Below are positions 1 through 6,934 of a stretch of 26,496 nucleotides of DNA, one piece after another (the first letter of the stretch is position 1; each line of letters begins with the position of its first letter). The position numbers and the translations under genes were made by a program. The notes beneath the pieces are model-generated. The model did not search any database. It was not told the origin of the DNA and saw only the letters and a program-made list of their open reading frames with translations. The DNA comes from Candidatus Altarchaeota archaeon (GTDB taxonomy: Archaea; SpSt-1190), in the NCBI GenBank assembly GCA_018221025.1, contig JAAOXX010000031.1, forward strand, positions 1 through 26,496, in the 5' to 3' direction.

Positions 1-1340
1 CCGACCACATTTATAGAAATTTTCCATTTGGCTCTTCGTTTTCCAATATGACTATTGAAGCAGTAGATTGTCAAGGCGAACCAATTATTGCCTATCAGGG
101 AAACTATGAGGTTTTTTGCTACTCTGATTTTGAGGGCCCATCCATTTTACGCATAAACTATCTTTTACACCAGCCATACACTTGTTATTCTGATATGTGT
201 TATTTTGAAGCAAGACTATTCGATGGAACACGAGTTGGGCCAATTGAATACTCCATAAAAAAAGCGACGGAATTTGAGGCATTTCCCGACCCAGGATTCC
301 ATGGAAACGAAGGAATCTTTGAAGGCGAAGCGACTTCTGGATATTTCTTTGCATCAGTTCCCGCAAACTATGCAGGTTCCGAAACTCTCAATGAAACTTT
401 TCAAGAAAAATTTAACAGTATTATTGGTCGATATTCTCAAGAGACCCGTTTGGAGTCTAAGTGGATGTCTAATTTATTGCTTCTTATTTCATTTGAAGCA
501 TTTGTTGCATTCTTACTCTTCCTCGTTATGGGGCTTGAACGAAATGTTTCAACGAGTCGTTACCTATCAAATCCACCATCACTAAGGCCACCGCACCATC
601 TTTCTTGCTTATACTTTTTTGACTTAGACAAAACCAATGTTATTAACGCAACAATTGTGAATCTTGCATCGAGGGGTTATCTTGAGGTAACTCGGACAAA
701 TCTCCGTCTTCATGCAAGAAAAATTCACGACCCATTTGAATACAAAGTTCTTACAATGTTATCTAAATTAGCCGTTGAAGGTGTGATTAAATTGGATAGA
801 GACTGGATTAAAAAGAGAATTAATAAGATTGGAAAAGAAGATTTTAAGGCCATAGTGAAGGGTCTTCAAAAGATGCACAAGTGTCCAAAATCTCTTGTTG
901 AAGGCATTCATGATAAATTGGGTGATTCCTTAGTGTTGACTATGCAAGGCGCATTCGTTGCACTCTCGTTCTTCTTGTACCTATCAGCTTCACCTTACTT
1001 AGTTAATTATAGAACGTCCCTCATCGTTCTTACACTCACCAATCTCTTTTGGATTCTTTCATCTTGGAAACTTGGGTATACTACCTTCAGCCGATACACG
1101 CGCTCTGCTACGCTGGAAAAATCAATGTGGCTCGCATACCAACGCTTCGTTAAGAGTGAAGTCAACTTAGAAAAATCAATTAAATTGAATTGGGAATACG
1201 CACTCACTTTCGCTACTTTATTTGGTTTTGAGAATCGAATCCTAAAAGTAGCTGAAAGGCGACGCATTTACTTTAAACATATGTATAATGCACGTCTTGC
1301 AACGAGAGCGTTTGATACGATTCTTCGAGCTGCCCATTAA
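1..1340 (+). CDS. DUF2207-like membrane protein, 5' end cut off by the window
   Basis: The reading frame is open from the first bases of the window, so the gene starts upstream and the ATG at 48 is probably internal. Numbering from that ATG, a beta-rich, probably extracytoplasmic region (1-135) with several Cys is followed by a membrane segment at 142-162. Next comes a Pro-rich linker and a soluble region whose NATIVNLASRGYLEV stretch (200-214) is typical of the C-terminal half of DUF2207 proteins. Two further membrane segments follow at about 300-314 and 323-340, and then a segment containing FGFENR. This order (outer domain, membrane segment, winged-helix-like cytoplasmic part, membrane hairpin, conserved tail) matches DUF2207, a family of predicted membrane proteins without an assigned function. 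I infer the family from this architecture and a few conserved stretches. The role is unknown. Confidence 0.6.
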   Translation, partial: DHIYRNFPFGSSFSNMTIEAVDCQGEPIIAYQGNYEVFCYSDFEGPSILRINYLLHQPYTCYSDMCYFEARLFDGTRVGPIEYSIKKATEFEAFPDPGFHGNEGIFEGEATSGYFFASVPANYAGSETLNETFQEKFNSIIGRYSQETRLESKWMSNLLLLISFEAFVAFLLFLVMGLERNVSTSRYLSNPPSLRPPHHLSCLYFFDLDKTNVINATIVNLASRGYLEVTRTNLRLHARKIHDPFEYKVLTMLSKLAVEGVIKLDRDWIKKRINKIGKEDFKAIVKGLQKMHKCPKSLVEGIHDKLGDSLVLTMQGAFVALSFFLYLSASPYLVNYRTSLIVLTLTNLFWILSSWKLGYTTFSRYTRSATLEKSMWLAYQRFVKSEVNLEKSIKLNWEYALTFATLFGFENRILKVAERRRIYFKHMYNARLATRAFDTILRAAH

Positions 1341-1360
1341 TTAAGTGGTTTTTTTAATTC

Positions 1361-2872
1361 GTGTCCTTCAAGTTTCTTGTGATTGAATCCGTCGCAATTC
1401 TTATTGTCATGGCCGCATTTTTTGGGCTTTTACTATCTTTGATGAATTTTTCTCCATCGCCGGCATACTTATTCGCAGGATTCCTTGCAGCGGTTATTGG
1501 AATTTCTGGAACTGAGTTATCTGTACTGTCCGAGTTTGGTGTAATTATGCTCTTATTTTCAGTCGGAATTGAAATGAATATCTTAAAAATTTTTAAATCA
1601 TTTCGAGTGATTTTCGTTGCAATTGTTCAAATGGTGGGGACATTCTTCTTTACATATATTCTCAGCACTTTTATGGGAATCACGGGGATGGACCGACTAA
1701 TATTGAGCCTTGCATTTGTTTTTTCGAGTACGGCTATTGTGCTAAAAACACTATCGGATAAAGGTCTTCTTGATTCCGCTCTTGGTGAACTTTCGGTTGG
1801 AATTCTTATTCTTGAAGATATTGTTGCGGCACTCGTAATTTCATTTATTTCAGGTGCACATACATCTCCACTTGGAATTGGTGCGCTTGCTATTTTCTTA
1901 GTAGTTTCAAAAAAAGTATTTGACTTCTTATCAACTAAGCAACAAATATCACTTGAAACGGTTTTTATGATTTCAATTGCAGTTGCAATGGGTAGTTCTG
2001 CTATTGCTGGAACTGTTGGTTTAAGCTATGGAATGGGTGCACTATTTGCGGGTATTGCTCTTTCATTTATTGATTCAAAACACGAGGTATTGAGTTTATT
2101 CCAACCATTGAAAGATTTTTTCCTACTACTCTTCTTCATCTTTATTGGGGGATTTGTTCAATTAGATAATTTGAAAAACTTAGTGTTCCTCGTTGTTCCA
2201 TTAATTATTACTCCTTTGACAATTTTTATTCCTGCAAGAATTGTTGGAATTCCTAAAAGAATTGCAGTACTTGCGTCAATTACTCTTGCCAATCTCAGTG
2301 AATTTTCACTCGTAGTAGTGTGGGCCGCTTCATCGGCAGGAATGATTTCCCAGAATGTTGTTGGGATTGTTGCGCTTACTGCCATGATTTCTATGTTAGT
2401 TTCACCAATTTTACTACAAGTTTTCTTACGTCAAAAATCTTCAAAAGAGGTGATTTCTAAGGAAGCAAAAGCCGAAATTTATCTCTTTGGTGCTCATGAT
2501 ACTGGTCGTCATATTCTCGAGTCACTCGGAAAAAAAGACGTAGTGGTTGTTGATTCTAATTCTTCACATGTTCGTCAGCTTCGGAAAAAAAAGTATAATG
2601 CCATCTTGGGAGATGTTGGAAGCGTTAATTTTCTTTCATCACAAGGAATTGAAAACGTTAAGATTGTGATTTCTACAGTTCCAGATGTTCCTTCTAATAC
2701 AGCACTTCTTGAATACCTTAGTTCCAAAAAATCAGAAGCTATTGTCATACTAGTTTCTCATTGTGACAAGGCCGCAAAAATACTTAGATCAAAGGGGGCT
2801 GATGTTGTAGTTCTACCTAAGCGGTTAGCTGGAAAACATATTTCTGCGTTTATGAAGGAGTTGAGTATGTGA
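1361..2872 (+). CDS. CPA2/Kef-type cation:proton antiporter with TrkA-N domain
   Basis: This is a membrane antiporter that exchanges K+ or Na+ for protons, with nucleotide control through a cytoplasmic domain. Residues 1-355 form about 11-12 hydrophobic segments with CPA2 landmarks: SSTAIVLKTLSDKG near 122-135, LEDI at 151-154 and NLSEFSLVV at 311-319. After a charged linker, residues 372-500 form a Rossmann TrkA-N (RCK) domain with the nucleotide-binding motif GAHDTG at 377-382 and an acidic residue ending the second strand (VVVDSNSSH). There is no TrkA-C domain after it. The start is a GTG; an AT-rich box near 1336-1344 lies about 20-25 bp upstream, and the gap to the previous stop is only 20 bp. 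The stop overlaps the next gene by 4 bp (GTGA). Family assignment is secure; the ion is not known. Confidence 0.88.
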   Translation: MSFKFLVIESVAILIVMAAFFGLLLSLMNFSPSPAYLFAGFLAAVIGISGTELSVLSEFGVIMLLFSVGIEMNILKIFKSFRVIFVAIVQMVGTFFFTYILSTFMGITGMDRLILSLAFVFSSTAIVLKTLSDKGLLDSALGELSVGILILEDIVAALVISFISGAHTSPLGIGALAIFLVVSKKVFDFLSTKQQISLETVFMISIAVAMGSSAIAGTVGLSYGMGALFAGIALSFIDSKHEVLSLFQPLKDFFLLLFFIFIGGFVQLDNLKNLVFLVVPLIITPLTIFIPARIVGIPKRIAVLASITLANLSEFSLVVVWAASSAGMISQNVVGIVALTAMISMLVSPILLQVFLRQKSSKEVISKEAKAEIYLFGAHDTGRHILESLGKKDVVVVDSNSSHVRQLRKKKYNAILGDVGSVNFLSSQGIENVKIVISTVPDVPSNTALLEYLSSKKSEAIVILVSHCDKAAKILRSKGADVVVLPKRLAGKHISAFMKELSM

Positions 2873-3411
2873 AAGTAATCATGGTAACTGGAAACTCTAA
2901 CAAATTTGAGGAAACTGAAAAGATTGCTAAATTAAATGGTGTTGAATTAGAACGGCGTGATATTGACTTGCCTGAAATAAGAGGTACTCTTGAAGAAATT
3001 GTTAAGGACAAAGCAAGACAGGCATTTGAAATCATAGGGTTTCCAATAGTTTGTGATGATTCTGGTCTATTCGTTAATGAACTAGATGATTTTCCTGGAG
3101 CTTTCTCCAAATTTGTGTTTGAAAAGATTGGAAACGAAGGAATACTCAAATTGCTCAAAAATTTACAAAATAGAGGTGCCGAATTCAGATGTACTGCGTG
3201 CTATTTTGATGGTGCGAGTTTTGTGATAAGTTCGGGAGTTGTTAAGGGTACGGTGACAGAGAGTCTTCGTGGTTCTTCTGGATTTGGATATGACCCCATT
3301 TTCCTCCCAGAAGGAAATGATAAAACATTTGCAGAAGATCTGAACTATAAAATGCGAGTTTCTCATAGGAAAAAAGCGTTCACCAAACTCTTCAGCCAAC
3401 TATCCAAATAA
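2869..3411 (+). CDS. rdgB: XTP/dITP pyrophosphatase (Ham1/RdgB family)
   Basis: This house-cleaning enzyme hydrolyses non-canonical purine triphosphates (XTP, dITP, ITP) to the monophosphate and pyrophosphate, keeping deaminated bases out of DNA and RNA. The 180-residue length fits the archaeal family. Visible motifs in order are the N-terminal TGNSNKFEE substrate-binding stretch, DDSGLFVNEL with the catalytic Asp pair, FPGAFSKF, SGFGYDPIF near the C-terminus, and the closing SHRKKA signature. The GTG start sits inside the antiporter's stop (GTGA), so the two genes are very likely cotranscribed and translationally coupled. The 3' end runs 12 bp into the convergent gene. Confidence 0.95.
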   Translation: MKVIMVTGNSNKFEETEKIAKLNGVELERRDIDLPEIRGTLEEIVKDKARQAFEIIGFPIVCDDSGLFVNELDDFPGAFSKFVFEKIGNEGILKLLKNLQNRGAEFRCTACYFDGASFVISSGVVKGTVTESLRGSSGFGYDPIFLPEGNDKTFAEDLNYKMRVSHRKKAFTKLFSQLSK

Positions 3412-3969
3412 CTTAATCAAGAAGAGTAAGAGTGATGCAATTGCAAATCCGCCGGCGGCAATTAGCTCAAAAGTTGGGGCTTTGAAATTTGCCGGCTTTC
3501 CGTGTCTTTTTCTGAGCTCTTTCGTTGTTATTGGTTTTCTTACTTCGGGATTTCCGTCTACTTCATCAGGGGTTTCCCATGGTTTTTCATCGGCCATTCT
3601 AATTCCACGCCCAAGGTCCTTTCCCTTTATTGAGTGCAGGTGTTTAGTATAATCCTTCATTGCATTTTTGTGGATTCTGAGTGTGAAAAGTATGTTTTGC
3701 AGTTTCCCCACTGTGTCATACTTTAATCTGTGGAATGTTTTTGCATCGATTTCGTTTGCAACACCCCTCAGTTCTCTTTCAAAAAATGAAAGAATTAATT
3801 GCGCAACTTCATTTTTCGATTGACACTTCAGAATTTCTGGTTTGTAATCATTCCAATGACCTTCGGCATCTCTAGCCTTGTGGGGTGCTTCTTTCTTCAA
3901 ATCAGTAATGAACATTCTAATCTGTACTTCGACTTTAGTCTCAATTTTCTGACTTAAACGAGCGTCCAC
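3400..3969 (-). CDS. unknown tail-anchored protein
   Basis: I do not recognise this 189-residue protein. Residues 1-115 are mostly helical and charged with scattered aromatics (for example FHRLKYDTVGKLQNILF), 115-160 is a polar Pro-rich linker, and residues 168-187 are one hydrophobic segment ending in LIKLFG at the C-terminus. There is no N-terminal signal, so this looks like a tail-anchored membrane protein with its bulk in the cytoplasm. The start is GTG; the box TTAAATAAT at 3991-3999 is centred about 25 bp upstream, which supports a leaderless transcript starting there. It is convergent with the pyrophosphatase gene, overlapping it by 12 bp. The reading frame and promoter make it a believable gene; its function is open. 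Confidence 0.7.
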   Translation of the reverse strand: MDARLSQKIETKVEVQIRMFITDLKKEAPHKARDAEGHWNDYKPEILKCQSKNEVAQLILSFFERELRGVANEIDAKTFHRLKYDTVGKLQNILFTLRIHKNAMKDYTKHLHSIKGKDLGRGIRMADEKPWETPDEVDGNPEVRKPITTKELRKRHGKPANFKAPTFELIAAGGFAIASLLLFLIKLFG

Positions 3970-3990
3970 ATCAAGGCATTAGTTCAATGA

Positions 3991-3999
3991 TTAAATAAT
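3991..3999 (-). promoter_or_regulatory. TATA box for the tail-anchored protein gene
   Basis: The AT-rich box is centred about 25-26 bp before the GTG start at 3969, the spacing expected when an archaeal transcript starts at the start codon. Confidence 0.5.
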
Positions 4000-4041
4000 T
4001 TGGTGGGACTTTGCCCGTTTCTAAACTACCTTGTTTTTAGT

Positions 4042-4226
4042 CAAGTTTTTTCCCGCAAAGCGGGATTTGGAGCCGAGCGAAGCGAGAAAAACTTGTAAGG
4101 GCCCAAAGCGAGATTGAAGCAGGACTTCGTCCTTGCATCCTAATGTGGCTCCAAAGGAGCCACCTCCTTTTGATTAAACTCCTGACTTGACAGTCCCGCG
4201 CACGGGACAATGGACGAGTTTTTTTA
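4042..4226 (+). other. cluster of four GC-rich stem-loops ending in a T-run (candidate ncRNA or element remnant)
   Basis: This is the non-tRNA part of the 441-bp non-coding stretch. It contains: (a) an outer 9-bp stem 4042-4050/4087-4095 enclosing a perfect 6-bp hairpin 4051-4065 with an AAA loop; (b) a hairpin at 4119-4136 with a TTC loop and one bulge; (c) a perfect 8-bp hairpin with an AAA loop at 4145-4163; (d) a 6-bp hairpin at 4193-4208. A run of seven T follows at 4220-4226, which could end a plus-strand RNA. No clear promoter is seen upstream and no convincing ORF lies inside. The G+C-rich stems stand out against the AT-rich surroundings. It could be a structured RNA or what is left of a mobile element; I cannot choose between these. 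Confidence 0.45.
4097..4115 (-). repeat. second copy of the tRNA-His 3' end (attachment-site-like direct repeat)
   Basis: These 19 bases are identical to 4236-4254, which cover the acceptor 3' strand and part of the T arm of tRNA-His plus three flanking bases. After them the match continues with one base missing. The copy lies 139 bp downstream of the tRNA's own tail (in tRNA orientation) and in the same orientation. Tyrosine-recombinase elements leave this arrangement when they integrate at a tRNA 3' end. No integrase is present, so this would be a relic; a local duplication is the alternative. Confidence 0.6.
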
Positions 4227-4238
4227 AAAGTTTACAAG

Positions 4239-4312
4239 GGCCCAAAGCGAGATTTGAACTCGCCCTAGGAGGACCACAACCTCCTGTGCTGCCAGGCTAC
4301 ACCATTTGGGCC
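4239..4312 (-). tRNA. tRNA-His (GTG anticodon)
   Basis: Read on the minus strand, this folds into a full cloverleaf. The 7-bp acceptor is GCCCAAA/TTTGGGC, the D stem is 4 bp with an AG...GG loop, the anticodon stem is GGAGG/CCTCC with loop TTGTGGT (anticodon GTG), the variable loop is 4 nt, and the T stem is GCGAG/CTCGC with loop TTCAAAT. An extra G at position -1 (4312) faces C73 (4239), the histidine identity pair. No CCA is encoded, so the CCA-adding enzyme must add it. An AT-rich box at 4329-4336 could be its TATA element. Confidence 0.96.
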
Positions 4313-4383
4313 ATCTAATCCACACCTGATTTTAACAAGATGCGTACTATTACTCCCTCTTTCTTCGATTTTAAATGTAGTGG

Positions 4384-4392
4384 TTAAATATT
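4384..4392 (+). promoter_or_regulatory. TATA box for the 123-residue protein gene
   Basis: The box TTAAATATT is centred about 23-24 bp before the ATG at 4411, consistent with a leaderless transcript. Confidence 0.5.
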
Positions 4393-4410
4393 TCTGTCGA
4401 TATTAGTACT

Positions 4411-4782
4411 ATGACTCTTCGAGTTACATTTCACAAACAAGAACCGAAGCAATTCTTTGATGTGAGTTCTGCGGACTTAACATTTCCAAGTGAGTTTATG
4501 GGGGAGTTAATGGATGCAGTAAAGAAACGAAAAAATTACCACGCAGATATTGCGGGAATTGATGAAGTTTACATGACTTCTGGACGAGTTGACAATGCCC
4601 CTTTCTTCTTGATTGAATTTGATAGGAAATCCGGAAAATATGAATTCCTCTTCAAAATACTCTCAGGGGAAAACACTCTCTTAATTGGAGTCATTCCAAA
4701 GGTTGAAGATGAGACACGTCTCAGATACTTATTGAACCTTACTGCAAACAAAACATCTGAAAATGTACGACTCCTAATTTAG
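4411..4782 (+). CDS. small protein of unknown function, paralogue of its convergent neighbour
   Basis: The family is not recognised. It is a 123-residue soluble protein without signal or membrane segment. The second half reads as beta strands followed by a C-terminal helix: FFLIEFDRKSGKYEFLFKI, then SGENTLLIGVIP, then a helical stretch ending VRLLI. The convergent protein at 4779-5204 has the matching pattern (YSLLFKI, AGEKSSLMGTYP, helix, VSLLL), and the N-terminal halves also line up loosely. I infer that both are copies of one ancestral domain. Its own TATA-like box lies just upstream. The stop shares the four bases TTAG with the neighbour's stop. Confidence 0.75.
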   Translation: MTLRVTFHKQEPKQFFDVSSADLTFPSEFMGELMDAVKKRKNYHADIAGIDEVYMTSGRVDNAPFFLIEFDRKSGKYEFLFKILSGENTLLIGVIPKVEDETRLRYLLNLTANKTSENVRLLI

Positions 4783-5204
4783 AGTAAGAGACTTACCTCA
4801 TCCACACGCTCTGAAAGAACTTCATACAAGATGTCAACAAGTTCTTCCCTTGTCATATTTTCTGGATAAGTTCCCATGAGTGAGCTTTTTTCTCCTGCTT
4901 CAATCTTGAATAAGAGACTGTAAATTCGTCTTCCCCTCTTTGCCGTCAGAATGTAAAAGTCTTCTCCGGATTGTCGGTCCCCAAATGATTTTCTTACCCA
5001 TGAGATTTTACCGGCAAATGTCTTCCCCCTCCCTTTATCGACAATATTCTTAACTGATAAAATTAAGTCTGAATCAAGATTTACATTGTATCCTGTTGCG
5101 TCATTAAAGGTACTAATTACTGGAAACTGGTCGAATGATACTTCCCAACGCATGAAGTCTGTAGCTACTCGATAATTAAAAGGTTTATTACTGTAAAACG
5201 TCAT
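4779..5204 (-). CDS. small protein of unknown function, paralogue of its convergent neighbour
   Basis: The family is not recognised. From the ATG at 5204 the product has 141 residues; a TTG at 5222 would add six. I prefer the ATG because it is the stronger codon and leaves a 17-bp overlap with the upstream regulator gene. The protein is soluble and predicted alpha/beta, with YILTAKRGRRIYSLLFKIEA and SLMGTYPENMTREELVDILY in the C-terminal half. These align in order with the protein at 4411-4782. It lies downstream of the HTH/CBS regulator on the same strand and overlaps it, so the two are probably cotranscribed. That may tie this small domain to whatever the regulator senses, but nothing in the sequence shows it. 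Confidence 0.75.
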   Translation of the reverse strand: MTFYSNKPFNYRVATDFMRWEVSFDQFPVISTFNDATGYNVNLDSDLILSVKNIVDKGRGKTFAGKISWVRKSFGDRQSGEDFYILTAKRGRRIYSLLFKIEAGEKSSLMGTYPENMTREELVDILYEVLSERVDEVSLLL

Positions 5205-5718
5205 TCTTTGTAATAATTCCAACTGGCTTCTTGCCCTTTACAACTACAACGGCGTCTTCTACCTTTAGTAAGTCCTTTATGAGGCTCACTTGGGTGTCTT
5301 CAGATAGTGTAATCAAAGGAGGCCCCATTATTTTATCACAAACACCCTCTCGTTGTTCTTTAGTTGCAAACAATAAGATTTTGTCACTTATTCTCCCTAT
5401 AACTTGGTTTTTTTCCATTACTGGTATTACTGAAAATCCCTTTTTCACCATTTTATTAAGGGCCTTCTCAATGCTATCGTCGGCTGAAACACAGACTATG
5501 GGTTTACTCATTATGTCCTTTGCCTGCTTCTCTTCAGTTTTTTCTAAACCACTTAGAACTCTAAAAAGTCGCTTCACAGTTGAGTAACCAGGATCAACGG
5601 CTCCTGCTTCTATTTTTGCAATAGCGCCTTGGCTCACTCCTGACAATTCAGCAAGTTTTCTCTGACTTAATCCGAGATATCTTCTCCTCAATTTTAGTGT
5701 GGTTATCTCTGGTAACAT
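5188..5718 (-). CDS. HTH transcriptional regulator with CBS pair
   Basis: This is a DNA-binding regulator with a ligand-sensing module. Residues 8-60 are an HTH_3/Cro-type helix-turn-helix (LRRRYLGLSQRKLAELSGVSQ, with the recognition helix around GVSQGAIAKIE). Residues 66-118 are the first CBS domain (DIMSKPIVCVSADDSIEKAL) and 122-176 the second (DKIMGPPLITLSEDTQ, ending GIITKNDVLQ). CBS pairs of known archaeal proteins bind adenosyl ligands such as AMP, ATP, SAM or methylthioadenosine. The gene is divergent from SAM synthetase across a 73-bp gap with operator-like repeats, so control of that gene and of itself is a reasonable inference. The ATG start at 5718 has a TATA box about 25 bp upstream. 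Confidence 0.9.
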   Translation of the reverse strand: MLPEITTLKLRRRYLGLSQRKLAELSGVSQGAIAKIEAGAVDPGYSTVKRLFRVLSGLEKTEEKQAKDIMSKPIVCVSADDSIEKALNKMVKKGFSVIPVMEKNQVIGRISDKILLFATKEQREGVCDKIMGPPLITLSEDTQVSLIKDLLKVEDAVVVVKGKKPVGIITKNDVLQ

Positions 5719-5722
5719 AGTG

Positions 5723-5736
5723 ATTCCTATGGGAAT
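5723..5736. promoter_or_regulatory. candidate operator 1 (inverted repeat)
   Basis: ATTCC and GGAAT form an inverted repeat separated by four bases, just before the regulator's start codon and downstream of its TATA box. The sequence recurs with 11 of 14 identical bases at 5786-5799. A repressor bound here would block the regulator's own transcript. Confidence 0.45.
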
Positions 5737-5748
5737 AATTTAAATAAG
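5737..5748 (-). promoter_or_regulatory. TATA box for the HTH/CBS regulator
   Basis: The box contains TTTAAAT and is centred about 25 bp before the ATG at 5718, giving a leaderless arrangement. Confidence 0.5.
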
Positions 5749-5762
5749 TTAAGAATCTCAAA

Positions 5763-5772
5763 CATTTAAAAG
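5763..5772 (+). promoter_or_regulatory. TATA box for SAM synthetase
   Basis: The box contains ATTTAAAAG and is centred about 24 bp before the ATG at 5792. A GGGAT/ATCCC inverted repeat (5772-5776 and 5786-5790) fills the space between the box and the start. Confidence 0.5.
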
Positions 5773-5785
5773 GGATAAATTACCC

Positions 5786-5799
5786 ATCCCTATGAAAAT
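5786..5799. promoter_or_regulatory. candidate operator 2 overlapping the SAM synthetase start
   Basis: ATCCCTATGAAAAT matches candidate operator 1 at 11 of 14 positions and spans the start codon at 5792. For a leaderless gene this is also the transcription start, a natural place for repression. Confidence 0.4.
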
Positions 5800-6898
5800 A
5801 ATAACAACCCCTTTTCCAAAATACCTAGATATAGAAATTGTCGAACACAAGGCAATTGGACACCCAGACAGTATTTGTGATGGTGTGGCTGAAGCAGTTT
5901 CTCGCGCACTTAGTAAAGAATACATCAAGGAAACCGGTTCCATTCAGCACCACAATGTTGACAAAGTGGCACTCGTTGCCGGGCAGAGTATAGCCGAATG
6001 GGGTGGTGGTACTATTATGAAACCCATACGAATTATTATTGCTGGGCGAGCTAATCCATCAATTTCCGTTGCAACTACTGCAATTAAGGCCACCCGTGAA
6101 TATGTTAAGACAGTTCTCCCACTTATCAAAGATGAGCACTTAATTATTGACCCAATGATTGGAAAGGGTTCGTCCGAACTAATAACGACTGCCGAGAATA
6201 TTGTTGCAAATGATACAAGTTTTGGTGTGGCCTTTGCCCCATTCAATCATATTGAAAAAACCACTCTTGGAATTGCAGATTTCCTCACTGGCAAAGAAAT
6301 TGCACGAGAGTTTCCTGAAGCTGGTCGAGACATAAAAGTTATGAGTAATACTGATGGCAAAGAAATGGACATTACAGTTGCTCTCGCATTTGTAGGTAAG
6401 TACCTTCATGGAATTGATAATTACCGAGAAAGCAAAGAAAAATTAACTGAATTGCTGAGAAACAAGTTTGAAGTCCAGAACCTTCTAATTAATACTCTGG
6501 ATAAGTACGATTCTAAAGAACTCCTGTATTTGACCGTTATTGGAACGAGTGCTGAACAAGGAGATGATGGCGCAACTGGAAGAGGTAATCGAATAAATGG
6601 CTTGATTACTCCGGGTCGCCCAATGAGTCTTGAAGCTGCATGTGGTAAGAATCCAGTAAGTCACGTTGGAAAAATATACAATGTTGTGGCTCAGTTTATT
6701 GCAAATAGAATCTATAGTGATACTGGAAATGCCGCCGAAGTTATGATTCAGAGTAGAATTGGTCACCCGATTACTCAACCACCAATGGTTTTGATTCGAA
6801 GTAATGCAACAGACGTAAAATCCATTGTAAATGAAGAATTGGGAAAGCTACCAGAAATGACACTGGGATTTTTAGAGGGGAAGTTTAGGCTTTTCTAA
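5792..6898 (+). CDS. mat: S-adenosylmethionine synthetase, archaeal type
   Basis: This enzyme makes S-adenosylmethionine from methionine and ATP, supplying methyl groups to enzymes such as the TrmJ methyltransferase at 9578-10252. It is the archaeal class, not bacterial MetK. Residues 19-30 contain the HKAIGHPDSICD substrate motif, 44-72 lead to the Gly-rich WGGG stretch, 251-267 carry GTSAEQGDDGATGRGNR, and LITPGRPMSLEAACGKNP and HVGKIYN follow. At 368 residues it is somewhat shorter than the roughly 400 I expect for the family, but the main motifs are present. A TATA box sits 24 bp before the ATG, so the mRNA is probably leaderless. The divergent HTH/CBS regulator and the repeats between the genes suggest feedback control. 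Confidence 0.96.
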   Translation: MKIITTPFPKYLDIEIVEHKAIGHPDSICDGVAEAVSRALSKEYIKETGSIQHHNVDKVALVAGQSIAEWGGGTIMKPIRIIIAGRANPSISVATTAIKATREYVKTVLPLIKDEHLIIDPMIGKGSSELITTAENIVANDTSFGVAFAPFNHIEKTTLGIADFLTGKEIAREFPEAGRDIKVMSNTDGKEMDITVALAFVGKYLHGIDNYRESKEKLTELLRNKFEVQNLLINTLDKYDSKELLYLTVIGTSAEQGDDGATGRGNRINGLITPGRPMSLEAACGKNPVSHVGKIYNVVAQFIANRIYSDTGNAAEVMIQSRIGHPITQPPMVLIRSNATDVKSIVNEELGKLPEMTLGFLEGKFRLF

Positions 6899-6904
6899 AG
6901 CCAA

Positions 6905-6914
6905 TTTTTTTATA
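6905..6914 (+). promoter_or_regulatory. TATA box for aIF5A
   Basis: The T-rich box ending in TTATA is centred about 25 bp before the ATG at 6935, in the 36-bp gap after SAM synthetase. aIF5A probably has its own leaderless transcript. Confidence 0.5.
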
Positions 6915-6934
6915 CCCCTTCCCTATTTTGTTTT

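Noticed and set aside
4097..4115. Second tRNA gene suggested by the copy of the tRNA-His tail
   Set aside because: Only the 3' acceptor strand and part of the T arm are present; no anticodon arm, D arm or 5' acceptor strand can be found nearby.
4144..4191. Tiny ORF starting ATG TGG CTC within the hairpin cluster
   Set aside because: It has only 15 codons, falls in the perfect hairpin at 4145-4163 and has no ribosome binding site.
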